NCBI RefSeq assembly: GCF_002214185.1
Contig: NZ_CP022161.1
Location: forward strand, 8,377,486-8,441,485
Source of the DNA: Streptomyces capitiformicae
GTDB lineage: Bacteria; Actinomycetota; Actinomycetes; Streptomycetales; Streptomycetaceae
DNA: 64,000 nucleotides
Reading direction: 5' to 3'
The position numbers were made by a program, and so were the translations under genes. Position 1 is the first letter of the stretch, and each line of letters opens with the position of its first letter. Shown piece after piece: positions 1 through 8,631 of this stretch. The notes under the pieces are model-generated. The model saw nothing but the letters and a program-made list of their open reading frames with translations. It was not told where the DNA came from and made no database searches.

Positions 1-1098
1 GAGCCCGAACTCGTCCAGCTGCTGACGCCCGAGGGCAAGCGCGTCAAGAACGCCGGCACCGCCGCGTACGACCCGTACGTCGCCGACATCACCCCCGACG
101 AGCTGCGCGGTCTGTACCGCGACATGGTGCTGACCCGGCGTTTCGACGCCGAGGCCACCTCCCTGCAGCGCCAGGGCGAGCTGGGCCTGTGGGCTTCGCT
201 GCTCGGCCAGGAGGCCGCCCAGATCGGCTCCGGGCGGGCCACCCGCGAGGACGACTACGTCTTCCCGACCTACCGCGAGCACGGCGTCGCCTGGTGCCGC
301 GGCGTCGACCCGACCAATCTGCTCGGCATGTTCCGCGGCGTGAACAACGGCGGCTGGGACCCGACCACCAACAACTTCCACCTCTACACGATCGTCATCG
401 GCTCCCAGACGCTGCACGCCACGGGCTACGCGATGGGCGTCGCCAAGGACGGCGCCGACTCGGCGGTCATCGCCTACTTCGGCGACGGCGCCTCCAGCCA
501 GGGTGACGTCGCCGAGGCGTTCACCTTCTCCGCGGTCTACAACGCGCCGGTCGTGTTCTTCTGTCAGAACAACCAGTGGGCCATCTCCGAGCCCACCGAG
601 AAGCAGACCCGCGTCCCGCTCTACCAGCGCGCCCAGGGTTTCGGCTTCCCGGGCGTACGGGTCGACGGCAACGACGTACTGGCCTGCCTCGCGGTCACCA
701 AGTGGGCGCTGGAGCGGGCCCGCCGGGGTGAGGGACCGACCCTGGTCGAGGCGTACACGTACCGCATGGGCGCCCACACCACCTCCGACGATCCGACCCG
801 CTATCGGCACGACGACGAGCGGGTGGCCTGGGAGGCCAAGGATCCGATCGCGCGTCTGCGCGGCTACCTCGAGTCCGAAACGGACACGAACGAGGGATTT
901 TTCGCGGAACTCGAAGCCGAGAGCGAGGCGTTGGGAAGGCGAGTGCGCGAAGTGGTGCGTGCCATGCCCGACCCGGACCACTTCGCCATCTTCGAGAACG
1001 CGTACGCGGACGGACACGCGCTCGTGGACGAGGAGCGCGCCCAGTTCGCCGCGTACCAGGCGTCGTTCGCCGATGTGGACGAAGAGGAGGGCAAGTAG
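1..1098 (+). CDS. bkdA: 2-oxoacid (branched-chain type) dehydrogenase E1 alpha subunit, 5' end outside window
   Basis: Thiamine-diphosphate-dependent E1 alpha subunit, which decarboxylates a 2-oxoacid before transfer to the lipoyl E2. The frame is open from base 1, so the true start lies upstream; about 365 residues are visible. The ThDP signature is present: GDGASSQGD followed about 25 residues later by QNNQWAIS. The loop MGAHTTSDDPTRYR is typical of branched-chain-type E1 alpha. It ends 2 bases before the E1 beta start, and E1 beta and E2 follow in one operon. Many databases would label it pyruvate dehydrogenase E1 alpha. The split alpha/beta architecture and my recollection of two bkd operons in this part of the Streptomyces chromosome favour branched-chain substrates, which would also supply starter units for branched fatty acids and polyketides. 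Family is certain, substrate inferred. Confidence 0.9.
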   Translation, partial: EPELVQLLTPEGKRVKNAGTAAYDPYVADITPDELRGLYRDMVLTRRFDAEATSLQRQGELGLWASLLGQEAAQIGSGRATREDDYVFPTYREHGVAWCRGVDPTNLLGMFRGVNNGGWDPTTNNFHLYTIVIGSQTLHATGYAMGVAKDGADSAVIAYFGDGASSQGDVAEAFTFSAVYNAPVVFFCQNNQWAISEPTEKQTRVPLYQRAQGFGFPGVRVDGNDVLACLAVTKWALERARRGEGPTLVEAYTYRMGAHTTSDDPTRYRHDDERVAWEAKDPIARLRGYLESETDTNEGFFAELEAESEALGRRVREVVRAMPDPDHFAIFENAYADGHALVDEERAQFAAYQASFADVDEEEGK

Positions 1099-1100
1099 CG

Positions 1101-2117
1101 ATGACCACGCAGACAGCCGCGCAGACGGCCGGGCACTCCGCCGTGAAGAGCCTGGCGGTCGCCAAGGCGATCAACGAGTCGCTGCGCAGGGCCCTCGAAG
1201 CCGACCCCAAGGTCCTCATCATGGGCGAGGACGTCGGCAAGCTCGGCGGTGTTTTCCGGGTGACCGACGGCCTCCAGAAGGACTTCGGCGAGGACCGGGT
1301 CATCGACACGCCGCTCGCCGAGTCGGGCATCGTCGGCACGGCCATCGGCCTCGCCCTGCGCGGCTACCGCCCGGTGGTCGAGATCCAGTTCGACGGCTTC
1401 GTCTTCCCGGCGTACGACCAGATCGTCACCCAGCTCGCGAAGATGCACGCGCGCGCGTTGGGCAAGGTCAAGCTCCCGGTCGTCGTCCGCATCCCCTACG
1501 GCGGCGGCATCGGCGCGGTCGAGCACCACTCCGAGTCCCCGGAGGCGCTGTTCGCCCATGTGGCGGGTCTGAAGGTGGTCAGCCCCTCCAACGCGTCGGA
1601 CGCCTACTGGATGATGCAGCAGGCCATCCAGAGCGACGACCCGGTGATCTTCTTCGAGCCCAAGCGGCGCTACTGGGACAAGGCCGAGGTCAACCCGGAC
1701 GCGATCCCCGGCCCCCTGCACAAGGCCCGGGTCGTCCGGGAGGGCACGGACCTCACGCTCGCCGCGTACGGCCCCATGGTGAAGCTCTGCCAGGAGGTCG
1801 CCGACGCGGCCGCCGAGGAGGGCAGGTCCCTTGAGGTCCTGGACCTCCGCTCGGTGTCCCCGCTCGACTTCGACTCGATCCAGACGTCGGTGGAGAAGAC
1901 GGGCCGCCTGGTGGTGGTCCATGAGGCTCCGGTGTTCTTCGGCTCGGGCGCGGAGATCGCCGCCCGCATCACCGAGCGGTGCTTCTACCACCTGGAGGCC
2001 CCGGTCCTCCGGGTCGGTGGGTATCACGCCCCGTATCCGCCGGCCCGTCTGGAGGAGGAGTACCTGCCGGGCCTGGACCGGGTGCTCGACGCCGTCGACC
2101 GCTCGCTGGCGTACTGA
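1101..2117 (+). CDS. bkdB: 2-oxoacid dehydrogenase E1 beta subunit
   Basis: Transketolase-like beta subunit that pairs with E1 alpha to form the ThDP active site. At 338 residues it is a normal length. The N-terminal pyrimidine-binding half carries IMGEDVGKLGG and VEIQFDGFVFPAYDQI; the C-terminal transketolase half runs from about residue 200 (GTDLTLAAYGPM) to the end. The ATG at 1101 is 2 bases after the E1 alpha stop, and the E1 alpha end itself (gaggagggcaag) supplies the Shine-Dalgarno sequence. Nothing in the sequence is broken or atypical. The distinction between branched-chain and pyruvate dehydrogenase rests on operon context rather than on residues I can identify. Confidence 0.92.
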   Translation: MTTQTAAQTAGHSAVKSLAVAKAINESLRRALEADPKVLIMGEDVGKLGGVFRVTDGLQKDFGEDRVIDTPLAESGIVGTAIGLALRGYRPVVEIQFDGFVFPAYDQIVTQLAKMHARALGKVKLPVVVRIPYGGGIGAVEHHSESPEALFAHVAGLKVVSPSNASDAYWMMQQAIQSDDPVIFFEPKRRYWDKAEVNPDAIPGPLHKARVVREGTDLTLAAYGPMVKLCQEVADAAAEEGRSLEVLDLRSVSPLDFDSIQTSVEKTGRLVVVHEAPVFFGSGAEIAARITERCFYHLEAPVLRVGGYHAPYPPARLEEEYLPGLDRVLDAVDRSLAY

Positions 2118-2128
2118 GGGAGAGGTCC

Positions 2129-3532
2129 GTGACGACGATGACAGACACGTCTCTGCGCGAGTTCAAGATGCCCGACGTGGGCGAGGGGCTCACCGAGGCC
2201 GAGATCCTCAAGTGGTACGTCCAGCCCGGTGACACGGTCACCGACGGCCAGATCGTCTGCGAGGTCGAGACGGCCAAGGCCGCCGTCGAACTGCCGATCC
2301 CGTACGACGGTGTCGTACGCGCGCTGCACTTCGCCGAAGGCGCCACGGTCGACGTCGGCACGTCGATCATCGCGGTGGACGTGGCGGGTGGCGCGGCGCC
2401 GGTCGAGGAGGCGGCCCCTGCGAAGGCCGAGCCGAAGCCGGAGCCGGCGGCCAAGAAGCCCGAGGGACGCAAGCCGGTCCTCGTCGGCTACGGGGTCGCC
2501 GAGTCCTCCACGAAGCGCCGCCCCCGCAAGGGCGTGCCCGCCGCCGCGGCTCCGCCCGAGGACACGTTGTATGGCTCCTCCGCCCTCCAGAGCATCCAGG
2601 GTGAGCTGAACGGCCACGGGGGTGGTGCGCAGCCGCGACCGCTGGCGAAGCCGCCGGTGCGCAAGCTGGCCAAGGACCTCGGCGTCGACCTGGCCACGAT
2701 CACCCCGTCCGGCCCGGACGGCATCATCACTCGCGAGGACGTGCACGCGGCCGTGGCCCCGCCGAAGGCCCCGGAGCTCGTCGCGGCGGCCCCCGCGGTC
2801 GCCCCGGCGCCGGTGGTGTCGTACGAGGGCGCGCGCGAGACCCGTATCCCCATCAAGGGCGTCCGCAAGGCGACGGCGGCGGCGATGGTCGGCTCGGCGT
2901 TCACCGCGCCGCACGTCACGGAGTTCGTGACGGTCGACGTGACGCGCACGATGAAGCTGGTCGAGGAGCTCAAGCAGGACAAGGAGTTCCAGGGCCTGCG
3001 AGTGAATCCGCTGCTGCTGATCGCCAAGGCTCTGCTGGTGGCGATCAAGCGTCATCCCGACATCAACGCGTCGTGGGACGAGGCCGCCCAGGAGATCGTG
3101 GTCAAGCACTACGTCAACCTCGGCATCGCCGCGGCCACCCCGCGCGGCCTGATCGTTCCGAACATCAAGGACGCCCACGCGAAGACGCTGCCGGAGCTGG
3201 CTGAGTCCCTCGGCGAGCTGGTCTCCACGGCGAAGGAGGGCCGCACCAGCCCCGCCGCGATGCAGGGCGGCACGGTCACCATCACCAACGTCGGCGTCTT
3301 CGGCATCGACACCGGCACACCGATCCTCAACCCCGGCGAATCCGCGATCCTCGCCGTCGGCGCGATCAGGCTCCAGCCGTGGGTCCACAAGGGCAAGGTG
3401 AAGCCCCGCCAGGTGACGACCCTCGCGCTGAGCTTCGACCACCGGTTGGTGGACGGGGAATTGGGCTCGAAGGTGCTGTCGGATGTGGCGGCGATTCTGG
3501 AGCAGCCGAAGAGGCTGATTACCTGGGCGTGA
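2129..3532 (+). CDS. bkdC: dihydrolipoamide acyltransferase E2 component
   Basis: E2 core of the same complex, transferring the acyl group from E1 to CoA. Order: lipoyl domain (about residues 5-80, modified Lys in VETAKAAVE), a flexible Ala/Pro/Glu/Lys linker, peripheral subunit-binding domain (about 170-210, VRKLAKDLGVDLATITPSG), a second linker and the catalytic domain ending near the acyltransferase motif SFDHRLVDG. Only one lipoyl domain is present. Start choice: GTG at 2129 lies 6 bases after gagggag; an in-frame ATG at 2138 is an alternative giving 464 residues. A GC-rich hairpin follows at 3560-3598. No E3 gene is next door, so dihydrolipoamide dehydrogenase must come from elsewhere. 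Confidence 0.9.
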   Translation: MTTMTDTSLREFKMPDVGEGLTEAEILKWYVQPGDTVTDGQIVCEVETAKAAVELPIPYDGVVRALHFAEGATVDVGTSIIAVDVAGGAAPVEEAAPAKAEPKPEPAAKKPEGRKPVLVGYGVAESSTKRRPRKGVPAAAAPPEDTLYGSSALQSIQGELNGHGGGAQPRPLAKPPVRKLAKDLGVDLATITPSGPDGIITREDVHAAVAPPKAPELVAAAPAVAPAPVVSYEGARETRIPIKGVRKATAAAMVGSAFTAPHVTEFVTVDVTRTMKLVEELKQDKEFQGLRVNPLLLIAKALLVAIKRHPDINASWDEAAQEIVVKHYVNLGIAAATPRGLIVPNIKDAHAKTLPELAESLGELVSTAKEGRTSPAAMQGGTVTITNVGVFGIDTGTPILNPGESAILAVGAIRLQPWVHKGKVKPRQVTTLALSFDHRLVDGELGSKVLSDVAAILEQPKRLITWA

Positions 3533-3559
3533 GTCGCTCGACCGGATAGGCTCAACGGG

Positions 3560-3598
3560 AAGGGGCCGGCCGCAAACTCGACTTGCGACCGACCCCTT
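3560..3598. terminator. hairpin between bkdC and a BRO-N remnant
   Basis: Arms aaggggccggccgcaa (3560-3575) and ttgcgaccgacccctt (3583-3598), 16 bp with two mismatches and a 7-base loop. It lies between the convergent ends of bkdC and the BRO-N remnant and could serve both. Its inner part (gccgcaa ... ttgcgac) closely resembles the hairpin at 27072-27110 downstream of the second BRO-N gene, suggesting that it travels with the BRO-N cassette. Confidence 0.7.
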
Positions 3599-3624
3599 CT
3601 GCTTTGGCGCCTGTTCAGGTGCCG

Positions 3625-3996
3625 TCAGCCTCGGCTGAGCACGTACACCGGCGCCCCTTCCTCCGTCGCGCCCCAGGGGGTAGATAGAGGCGTGCTTACG
3701 CAGCAGCGTCTCGATCACCTCGGCGACCCACTGTTTGAAGGGGGCGCAGTCGAACTTCGTGCAGGCGTTGACGAGGAGAATCAGCGTCCGGAGACTGAGG
3801 AAATTCATGTCTCGGCGCCACTCTCTACCTGCGTGAATGCTGAGACCGTAACCTCCAGTTACAGTCTCAGGAATCTCTCGGTGTTCCTTTGGGACGGGGT
3901 CGGAGAGAGTCTCTCGAGAGTTGGTGTGGCCAATTGCTTGCAAACATCGGCTGCCGGAACCAGTGGATCCTGGCGGGCATTGCTGGGTTCGATCAT
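3625..3996 (-). pseudogene. BRO-N antirepressor-like gene, frameshifted and internally deleted
   Basis: The start ATG at 3996 is preceded by a strong gaggagg (4001-4007). Conceptual translation begins MIEPSNARQDPLVPAADVCK. A one-base shift near 3935 then leads into IGHTNSRETLSDPVPKEHRE, and the frame continues through MNFLSLRTLILLVNACTKFD and APFKQWVAEVIETL, which are BRO-N features. After ASIYPLG a +1 shift leads to the ending EEGAPVYVLSRG. The same ending (TEDGAPVYVLP) closes the second BRO-N gene at 27155-28095, where about 150 more residues lie between the two segments. The copy is therefore decayed by two frameshifts and a large internal deletion. BRO-N proteins are phage- or plasmid-derived DNA-binding antirepressors; no function is expected here. 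Confidence 0.75.
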
Positions 3997-4004
3997 GTCA
4001 CCTC

Positions 4005-4024
4005 CTCGGCCGTGAACGGCCGAG
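4005..4024. promoter_or_regulatory. perfect inverted repeat upstream of BRO-N remnant
   Basis: ctcggccgt-ga-acggccgag, a 9-bp perfect dyad with a 2-base centre. It overlaps the Shine-Dalgarno region of the BRO-N remnant (start at 3996, minus strand) and also lies downstream of tnpB. It could be an operator for the ancestral antirepressor or a terminator for tnpB; the sequence alone does not decide. Confidence 0.4.
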
Positions 4025-4029
4025 TTTGT

Positions 4030-4260
4030 GCACTCGGTCGTTTCACACCTTGTCGCGCTCCCGACTGTCCCCTACGACAGGACGGTCACGGGTCGCATCC
4101 ACCCAGCCCCCGAACGAATGTCAGGGGGAGGGTGCGGGTGCGGTGACGAACACCCACGCCGAGCGTGCGCGGTTGCGCACGTTGACCCCGGCGACAACAT
4201 CGGCCGGGCCAGCGAGCCCGCACCGACGACAACAGAAATGGTCCCGGTCGGACCGGTTGG
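4030..4260 (-). ncRNA. possible omega RNA region overlapping the tnpB 3' end
   Basis: TnpB nucleases use a guide RNA made from the element's right end, usually overlapping the tnpB 3' coding end and reading into flanking DNA. Just past the tnpB stop (minus strand) there is a hairpin with arms ccccc and ggggg around 4098-4120, then ctgtc/gacag near 4070-4084. No tnpA gene is present, so the element end is unknown and the boundaries are approximate. This is inferred from the family, not read from a conserved motif. Confidence 0.3.
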
Positions 4261-5275
4261 CCCGCTCGGTATGTCCGCAGCGCGGACAGCGCTGCGAGGT
4301 ATAGGCCGCATCCACTTCGAGGAAGGGCACCCCGGCCTGCCGGGCCTTGTAGGCAAGGTGTTGTCCGAGTTGGTGGAAAGGCCAGGAGGAGAGGGTGCCC
4401 CGCTGGTCGCGGCGTAGCCGTACCCGCTCGCGGATTCCGCCGAGTTCCTCGACGGCGACCCCGCGACCGGTGCGTTGCGCGACGGACACGATCTCCTTGC
4501 TGATGCGGTGGTTTACCTGCCCGGCATGACGCTTCTCTTTCTGAGCTCGGCGCGCTAGACGGCGGATGGCCGAGCGGGTCTGCTTGGCCTGTAGTTCAGC
4601 ACGCTTACGGTCCTGCCAGCGCCGGTAGCGGCCCAGACGTCGCCCCTGGTAGTTGGTTCCGTCGGACGTGGTGGCCAGGTTGACGATGCCCCGGTCCACC
4701 CCGATCCAATCGACCGGCTGATACAGCTCGGGCTCCGGGATGTCGCAGGTGGCGACGAGGTACCACTTGCCGCCCCGGCACACCAGGTCGCTCTCGCCTT
4801 TGCGGTACTGCACAAGGGTCTTGAGCTGGTCGAGTGAGCAGGCGAATCGGATCCCTTTCATCCGCCCGTCCACCGTCCAGATGGACACGGTGCGCGCGTC
4901 GTACTGCCAGGACAGGCAGCGATCATCGAACGGCTGAGCCGCCTCCGGACGGAAGCTGATGGGGGTGCTGACGGCTGCTCGGTACCGCTTGGAGGTGGGC
5001 AGCCCCAGGTTTCCGGCCTGGAGGTTGGCTTTCAGCGTCGTGTATGCGTCTACGACCTTCTTCACCGCCCGTACCGTAGGCTGGGCCGACAGCCCGAAGG
5101 CCGTCTTCAGGTCCGTATACACCTCTTTCTGCAGGCCATTACGGTCTTTTAACTTCTTGGCGAAGGCCACGTGCGAGGCGTACGTGGCGGCACGGTTGCA
5201 GGCGCGCAGCGTCGCCTCGAGCACCGACGCTTGCGCATGCGTCGGCAGCAGCTTCACTTGGACCACCAGCTTCAT
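4121..5275 (-). CDS. tnpB: TnpB-family RNA-guided endonuclease, solo copy (IS200/IS605 group)
   Basis: 384 residues from MKLVVQVKLLPTHAQ; an in-frame start 19 codons further upstream (5332) is less likely because family members begin at this MKLV segment. All catalytic elements are visible: RuvC-I Asp194 in WIGVDRGIVNLAT, RuvC-II Glu276 in VAVEELGGIRERV, a zinc ribbon with C330/C333 and C349/C352, and RuvC-III Asp359 in GPADVVAGVN. In RuvC-III the usual Asn two residues after the Asp is Val. The reading frame is intact. There is no Y1 or serine transposase nearby, so it cannot move by itself. It sits between the DD-peptidase gene and a decayed BRO-N gene. Such orphan copies may persist as guide-RNA nucleases or repressors. 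Confidence 0.9.
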   Translation of the reverse strand: MKLVVQVKLLPTHAQASVLEATLRACNRAATYASHVAFAKKLKDRNGLQKEVYTDLKTAFGLSAQPTVRAVKKVVDAYTTLKANLQAGNLGLPTSKRYRAAVSTPISFRPEAAQPFDDRCLSWQYDARTVSIWTVDGRMKGIRFACSLDQLKTLVQYRKGESDLVCRGGKWYLVATCDIPEPELYQPVDWIGVDRGIVNLATTSDGTNYQGRRLGRYRRWQDRKRAELQAKQTRSAIRRLARRAQKEKRHAGQVNHRISKEIVSVAQRTGRGVAVEELGGIRERVRLRRDQRGTLSSWPFHQLGQHLAYKARQAGVPFLEVDAAYTSQRCPRCGHTERANRSDRDHFCCRRCGLAGPADVVAGVNVRNRARSAWVFVTAPAPSP

Positions 5276-5422
5276 GCCATCGGACCGTAGTGCGACAACA
5301 GCACGCACACCCGATACTTCCTGGGTAATCATCAGACCCAGTGGCTCATCGGACGCTTGTTCGCTCTCCTTAGGCTCCGGGGCATACTGCCTGGACCAGG
5401 TGGCCCGGGCTGAAACGCCGAA

Positions 5423-5452
5423 GGGGGCTACCGCTGGTGAGCGGTGGCCCCC
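5423..5452 (-). terminator. terminator downstream of the K15-like peptidase gene
   Basis: Stem gggggctaccgct (5423-5435), loop ggtg, stem agcggtggccccc (5440-5452): 13 bp with one wobble pair. It lies 18 bases beyond the peptidase stop and upstream of tnpB on the same strand, so it insulates tnpB from read-through. Confidence 0.8.
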
Positions 5453-5470
5453 CTGTGCGTATTCGGAAAC

Positions 5471-6367
5471 TCAGACCTTGAAGCCGTAATTCAGCAGCTT
5501 CTTCGCGTCCGCGAGACGGTCACCGGGCGTCGGAGCGGTGAGGACCGTGCCGATGACTGTCTTGCCATTGCGAGTGGCGGCGAACACGAGGCAGGCCTTG
5601 GCCTCAGGGCCGGAGCCGGTCTTAATGCCAATTGCGCCCGCGTAGCCGGTCAGCAGCAACTTATTGCTGTTCTCCCAGGTGTAGTAACGGTAGCCACCGC
5701 TCTTGGTTGTCACCTTCTGCTTGGTGGTCACCGTCTTCACGATCGTCTTGAACGTGGAGTTCTTCATCACGTTGCTCGCGAGCTTGGTGAGGTCTCGGGG
5801 CGTCGACTGGTTGGTGCCGTTGCTGATGCCGTCGAACGAGTCGAACTTCGTGTTCTTCATGCCGAGGCTCTTGGCGGTGGAGTTCATCTTGGCGATGAAC
5901 GATTTCACCCGCGCTGCACGAGTCGAGCCCGTGCCGAACTTGTCAGCGAGCGCGTATGCGGCGTCGCAGCCCGAAGGGAGCATCAGCCCGTAGAGGAGCT
6001 GACGGACAGTGACCTTGTCGCCGACGATCAAGCCGGCGTGGGAGGCTCCGTTCTTGACGATGTAGTCGCTGTACGCCTTCTGAATGGTGACCTTGGCGTC
6101 CAGGTTCAGGTTCTTCTGCGACAGCACGACCTTGGCTGTCATGATCTTGGTCGTCGAACCCGTTTTGCGTGGCGTGTCGGCGGCCTTGGTGAACAGCGTC
6201 TTGCCCGTGCCGTTGTTCATCACGAACCCGCCCGCGGCGGTGATCGTCGGCTTCGTGACGGCGGCATGCGCGGGAGCGGTGGTGACGACTCCGGCCGCGA
6301 TCATCGCACCGGAGGTCACGACGACGGCAGCGGCTCTGCGGACACGTGCGCCCTTTATGGCGGTCAT
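5471..6367 (-). CDS. secreted K15-type serine DD-transpeptidase/carboxypeptidase (S11)
   Basis: 298 residues, exported penicillin-binding protein that trims or cross-links peptidoglycan stem peptides. A signal peptide (RRAAAVVVTSG to APAHA) covers about residues 10-36. Active-site motifs: S71-T-T-K, S132-G-C and K249-T-G. The Cys in SGC replaces the usual Asn of S11 enzymes and is a hallmark of the Streptomyces K15 DD-transpeptidase, which this protein resembles along its length (GDKVTVRQLLYGLMLPSGCD, DSFDGISNG, YAGAIGIKTG). ATG 6367 is chosen because it directly precedes the signal peptide. It is divergent from a GntR regulator. A strong terminator follows. Confidence 0.92.
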   Translation of the reverse strand: MTAIKGARVRRAAAVVVTSGAMIAAGVVTTAPAHAAVTKPTITAAGGFVMNNGTGKTLFTKAADTPRKTGSTTKIMTAKVVLSQKNLNLDAKVTIQKAYSDYIVKNGASHAGLIVGDKVTVRQLLYGLMLPSGCDAAYALADKFGTGSTRAARVKSFIAKMNSTAKSLGMKNTKFDSFDGISNGTNQSTPRDLTKLASNVMKNSTFKTIVKTVTTKQKVTTKSGGYRYYTWENSNKLLLTGYAGAIGIKTGSGPEAKACLVFAATRNGKTVIGTVLTAPTPGDRLADAKKLLNYGFKV

Positions 6368-6608
6368 CAAGTCAAATACCCCGATTGCGTCAAATGTCTG
6401 AGGAGTGCGGCCACTTGGGCGCCGACATTCAGGCACAGCACGGCCGCTTCTCGTATGACAAGTGAGTAGCACAAAAGGTTGTGCGGTGGGTGAGGCGGGG
6501 GTCAATTCAAGTCCATCTCACAGCCGCCCGGGGGGTTCAGGGTGGGGTCACCATCCCGGATCGTGGACGGGGGCGGTGATGGGTACGTGTTGTATCTATG
6601 CTGTGGAC

Positions 6609-7271
6609 ATGTCCTCCGCCCCAGCCCCCGCCGTGAAGCAGCCGCCCGCCGCGGACCGCGTCTACACCCATGTCAAACAGGGCGTTCTGGAGCGCCGTTA
6701 CGAGGGAGGCACGCTGCTCACCGAGGGCGAGCTGGCCGAGGCGGTCGGGGTGTCCCGGACGCCGGTGCGCGAGGCGCTGCTGCGGCTGGAGGTCGAGGGG
6801 CTGATCAAGCTCTACCCGAAGAAGGGCGCCCTGGTCCTGCCCGTCTCCGCGCAGGAGATCGCGGACGTGGTCGAGACCCGGCAGCTGGTCGAGGAGCACG
6901 CGGTCCGCAAGACGGTCCCGGCCTCGCCGCAGCTGATCGAGCGCCTGGAGGAACTGCTGGAGAAGCAGAAGGCACAGGCCGCCGCCGGGGACCTGGCGGG
7001 CGCCGCCGTGACCGACCGCTGCTTCCACGCCGAGATCGTCCGCAGCGGCGGCAACGAGATCCTCTCCCGCCTCTACGACCAGCTCCGCGACCGGCAGTTG
7101 CGCATGGGCGTCGCCGTGATGCACGCCCACCCCGACCGCATCACGAAGACGCTGAGCGAGCACGAGGAGATCCTGCAGGCACTGCGCGCGGGCGACGCGG
7201 AGGCGGCGGTGGGCCTCGTGCACCGGCACGTCAGCTGGTTCTCCAACCTGGCGCGAGGGGAGATCCGTTGA
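6609..7271 (+). CDS. GntR/FadR-type transcriptional regulator (FCD domain)
   Basis: 220 residues. N-terminal winged helix with the recognition-helix signature VSRTPVREALLRLEVEGL, followed by an alpha-helical FCD ligand domain (about 90-215) with the metal/ligand residues typical of FadR relatives (DRCFHAEIVRSGGN, SEHEEILQALRAGD). ATG 6609 is used; the open frame further upstream lacks GntR character. The next gene, an MFS transporter, overlaps its stop codon, so regulator and transporter are one operon and the regulator probably controls uptake or export of the transporter's substrate. Ligand unknown. Confidence 0.9.
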   Translation: MSSAPAPAVKQPPAADRVYTHVKQGVLERRYEGGTLLTEGELAEAVGVSRTPVREALLRLEVEGLIKLYPKKGALVLPVSAQEIADVVETRQLVEEHAVRKTVPASPQLIERLEELLEKQKAQAAAGDLAGAAVTDRCFHAEIVRSGGNEILSRLYDQLRDRQLRMGVAVMHAHPDRITKTLSEHEEILQALRAGDAEAAVGLVHRHVSWFSNLARGEIR

Positions 7272-8596
7272 GCCGCCCCGGCATATCCTCGGCGTCCTCA
7301 GCCTCCTCGGGGCCTCTCCCCGGCGATCCGCCCGGCGGCCGGCGAGCCCTCGTCGTCTGGGGCACCGGTGTCGCGGTCTACTTCGTCGCCGTCATCTTCC
7401 GTACGTCGCTGGGCGTGGCCGGTCTCGACGCCGCCGACCGCTTTCATGTGGGCGCCTCCGCCCTGTCGACCTTCTCGATACTTCAGCTGCTGGTCTACGC
7501 GGGCATGCAGATACCCGTCGGGCTGCTGGTCGACCGGCTCGGCACCAAGAAGGTGCTGACCCTGGGTGTCCTGCTGTTCACGGCCGGCCAGATCGGCTTC
7601 GCGCTGTCGCCGTCGTACGGGATGGCGCTGGCCTCGCGCGCGCTGCTGGGCTGCGGTGACGCGATGACGTTCATCAGTGTGCTGCGGCTGGGCACCCGCT
7701 GGTTCCCGGCCCGGCGCGGGCCGCTGATCGCGCAGTTCGCGGGGCTGGCCGGAATGGCGGGCAACCTGGTCTCGACGCTGGTGCTGGCCCGGCTGCTGCA
7801 CGGGGTGGGCTGGACGGCGGCGTTCCTGGGCAGCGCCGCCGCCGGGGTCGTCGTCCTCGTCCTCGTGCTGCTGTTCCTCAAGGATCACCCGGACGGGCAC
7901 GAGCCGGAGCCGTTCCCGCACCAGGGGGCGGCGTACGTCCGCCGCCAGATCATGGCGTCCTGGCGGGAGCCGGGGACGCGGCTCGGGCTGTGGGTGCACT
8001 TCACCACCCAGTTCCCGGCGATGGTGTTCCTGCTGCTGTGGGGGCTGCCGTTCCTGGTCGAGGCGCAGGGGCTGAGCCGGGGCACGGCCGGTGAACTGCT
8101 CACCCTCGTCGTCCTGTCCAACATGGCCGTCGGACTGGTGTACGGCCAGGTCGTCGCCAGGCACCACGCGGCACGGCTGCCGCTGGCGCTCGGCACGGTC
8201 CTCACGACGGCGGCGGTCTGGGCGGCCACGCTCCTGTACCCCGCGGAGCACGCGCCGATGTGGCTCCTGATCCTCCTGTGCGCGGTTCTCGGCGCCTGTG
8301 GCCCCGCCTCGATGCTCGGCTTCGACTTCGCCCGCCCGGCGAACCCGCCCGAGCGTCAGGGCACCGCCTCCGGAATCACCAACATGGGCGGTTTCGTCGC
8401 CTCGATGACGACCCTGCTCGCGGTCGGCGTGCTCCTGGACATGACCGGCGACAACTACCGCATCGCCTTCTCCGCCGTCTTCGCCCTCCAGGCCCTGGGC
8501 CTGACTCAGATCCTCCGCCTACGCGGCCGAGCGGCCCGCCGAGAGCGGGAACGCCTGGTGGCGAGCAGGGTGGAGACGGTGCACGTACCGGCGTGA
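7268..8596 (+). CDS. major facilitator superfamily transporter
   Basis: 442 residues with about 12 hydrophobic segments. The MFS loop 2-3 motif is readable as GLLVDRLGTKKVLTLGVLL, and NMGGFVASMTTLLAVGVLLD lies in the C-terminal half. The chosen TTG at 7268 overlaps the GntR stop (gTTGA), 5-6 bases after gaggggag, giving translational coupling. No other start with a clear Shine-Dalgarno precedes the first membrane helix. The ~20-residue Ser/Pro-rich N-terminus is cytoplasmic. Substrate cannot be read from sequence. Confidence 0.85.
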   Translation: MSRPGISSASSASSGPLPGDPPGGRRALVVWGTGVAVYFVAVIFRTSLGVAGLDAADRFHVGASALSTFSILQLLVYAGMQIPVGLLVDRLGTKKVLTLGVLLFTAGQIGFALSPSYGMALASRALLGCGDAMTFISVLRLGTRWFPARRGPLIAQFAGLAGMAGNLVSTLVLARLLHGVGWTAAFLGSAAAGVVVLVLVLLFLKDHPDGHEPEPFPHQGAAYVRRQIMASWREPGTRLGLWVHFTTQFPAMVFLLLWGLPFLVEAQGLSRGTAGELLTLVVLSNMAVGLVYGQVVARHHAARLPLALGTVLTTAAVWAATLLYPAEHAPMWLLILLCAVLGACGPASMLGFDFARPANPPERQGTASGITNMGGFVASMTTLLAVGVLLDMTGDNYRIAFSAVFALQALGLTQILRLRGRAARRERERLVASRVETVHVPA

Positions 8597-8631
8597 GCCG
8601 ACGCTGAGGTCGCGCGCCGGCCTCGGTGGCC

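Noticed and set aside
3840..3870. 13-bp inverted repeat (ctgagaccgtaac / gttacagtctcag) as a terminator or operator
   Set aside because: It falls inside the coding remnant of the BRO-N gene and encodes part of the ETVTGGYGLS segment. It has no T tract, and the terminator for that locus is at 3560-3598.
2024..3943. Very long minus-strand open frame opposite bkdC
   Set aside because: It is the complement of the dehydrogenase operon, rich in Arg, Gly and Leu as expected for antisense of high-GC genes. Only its first 100 codons (BRO-N remnant) are meaningful.
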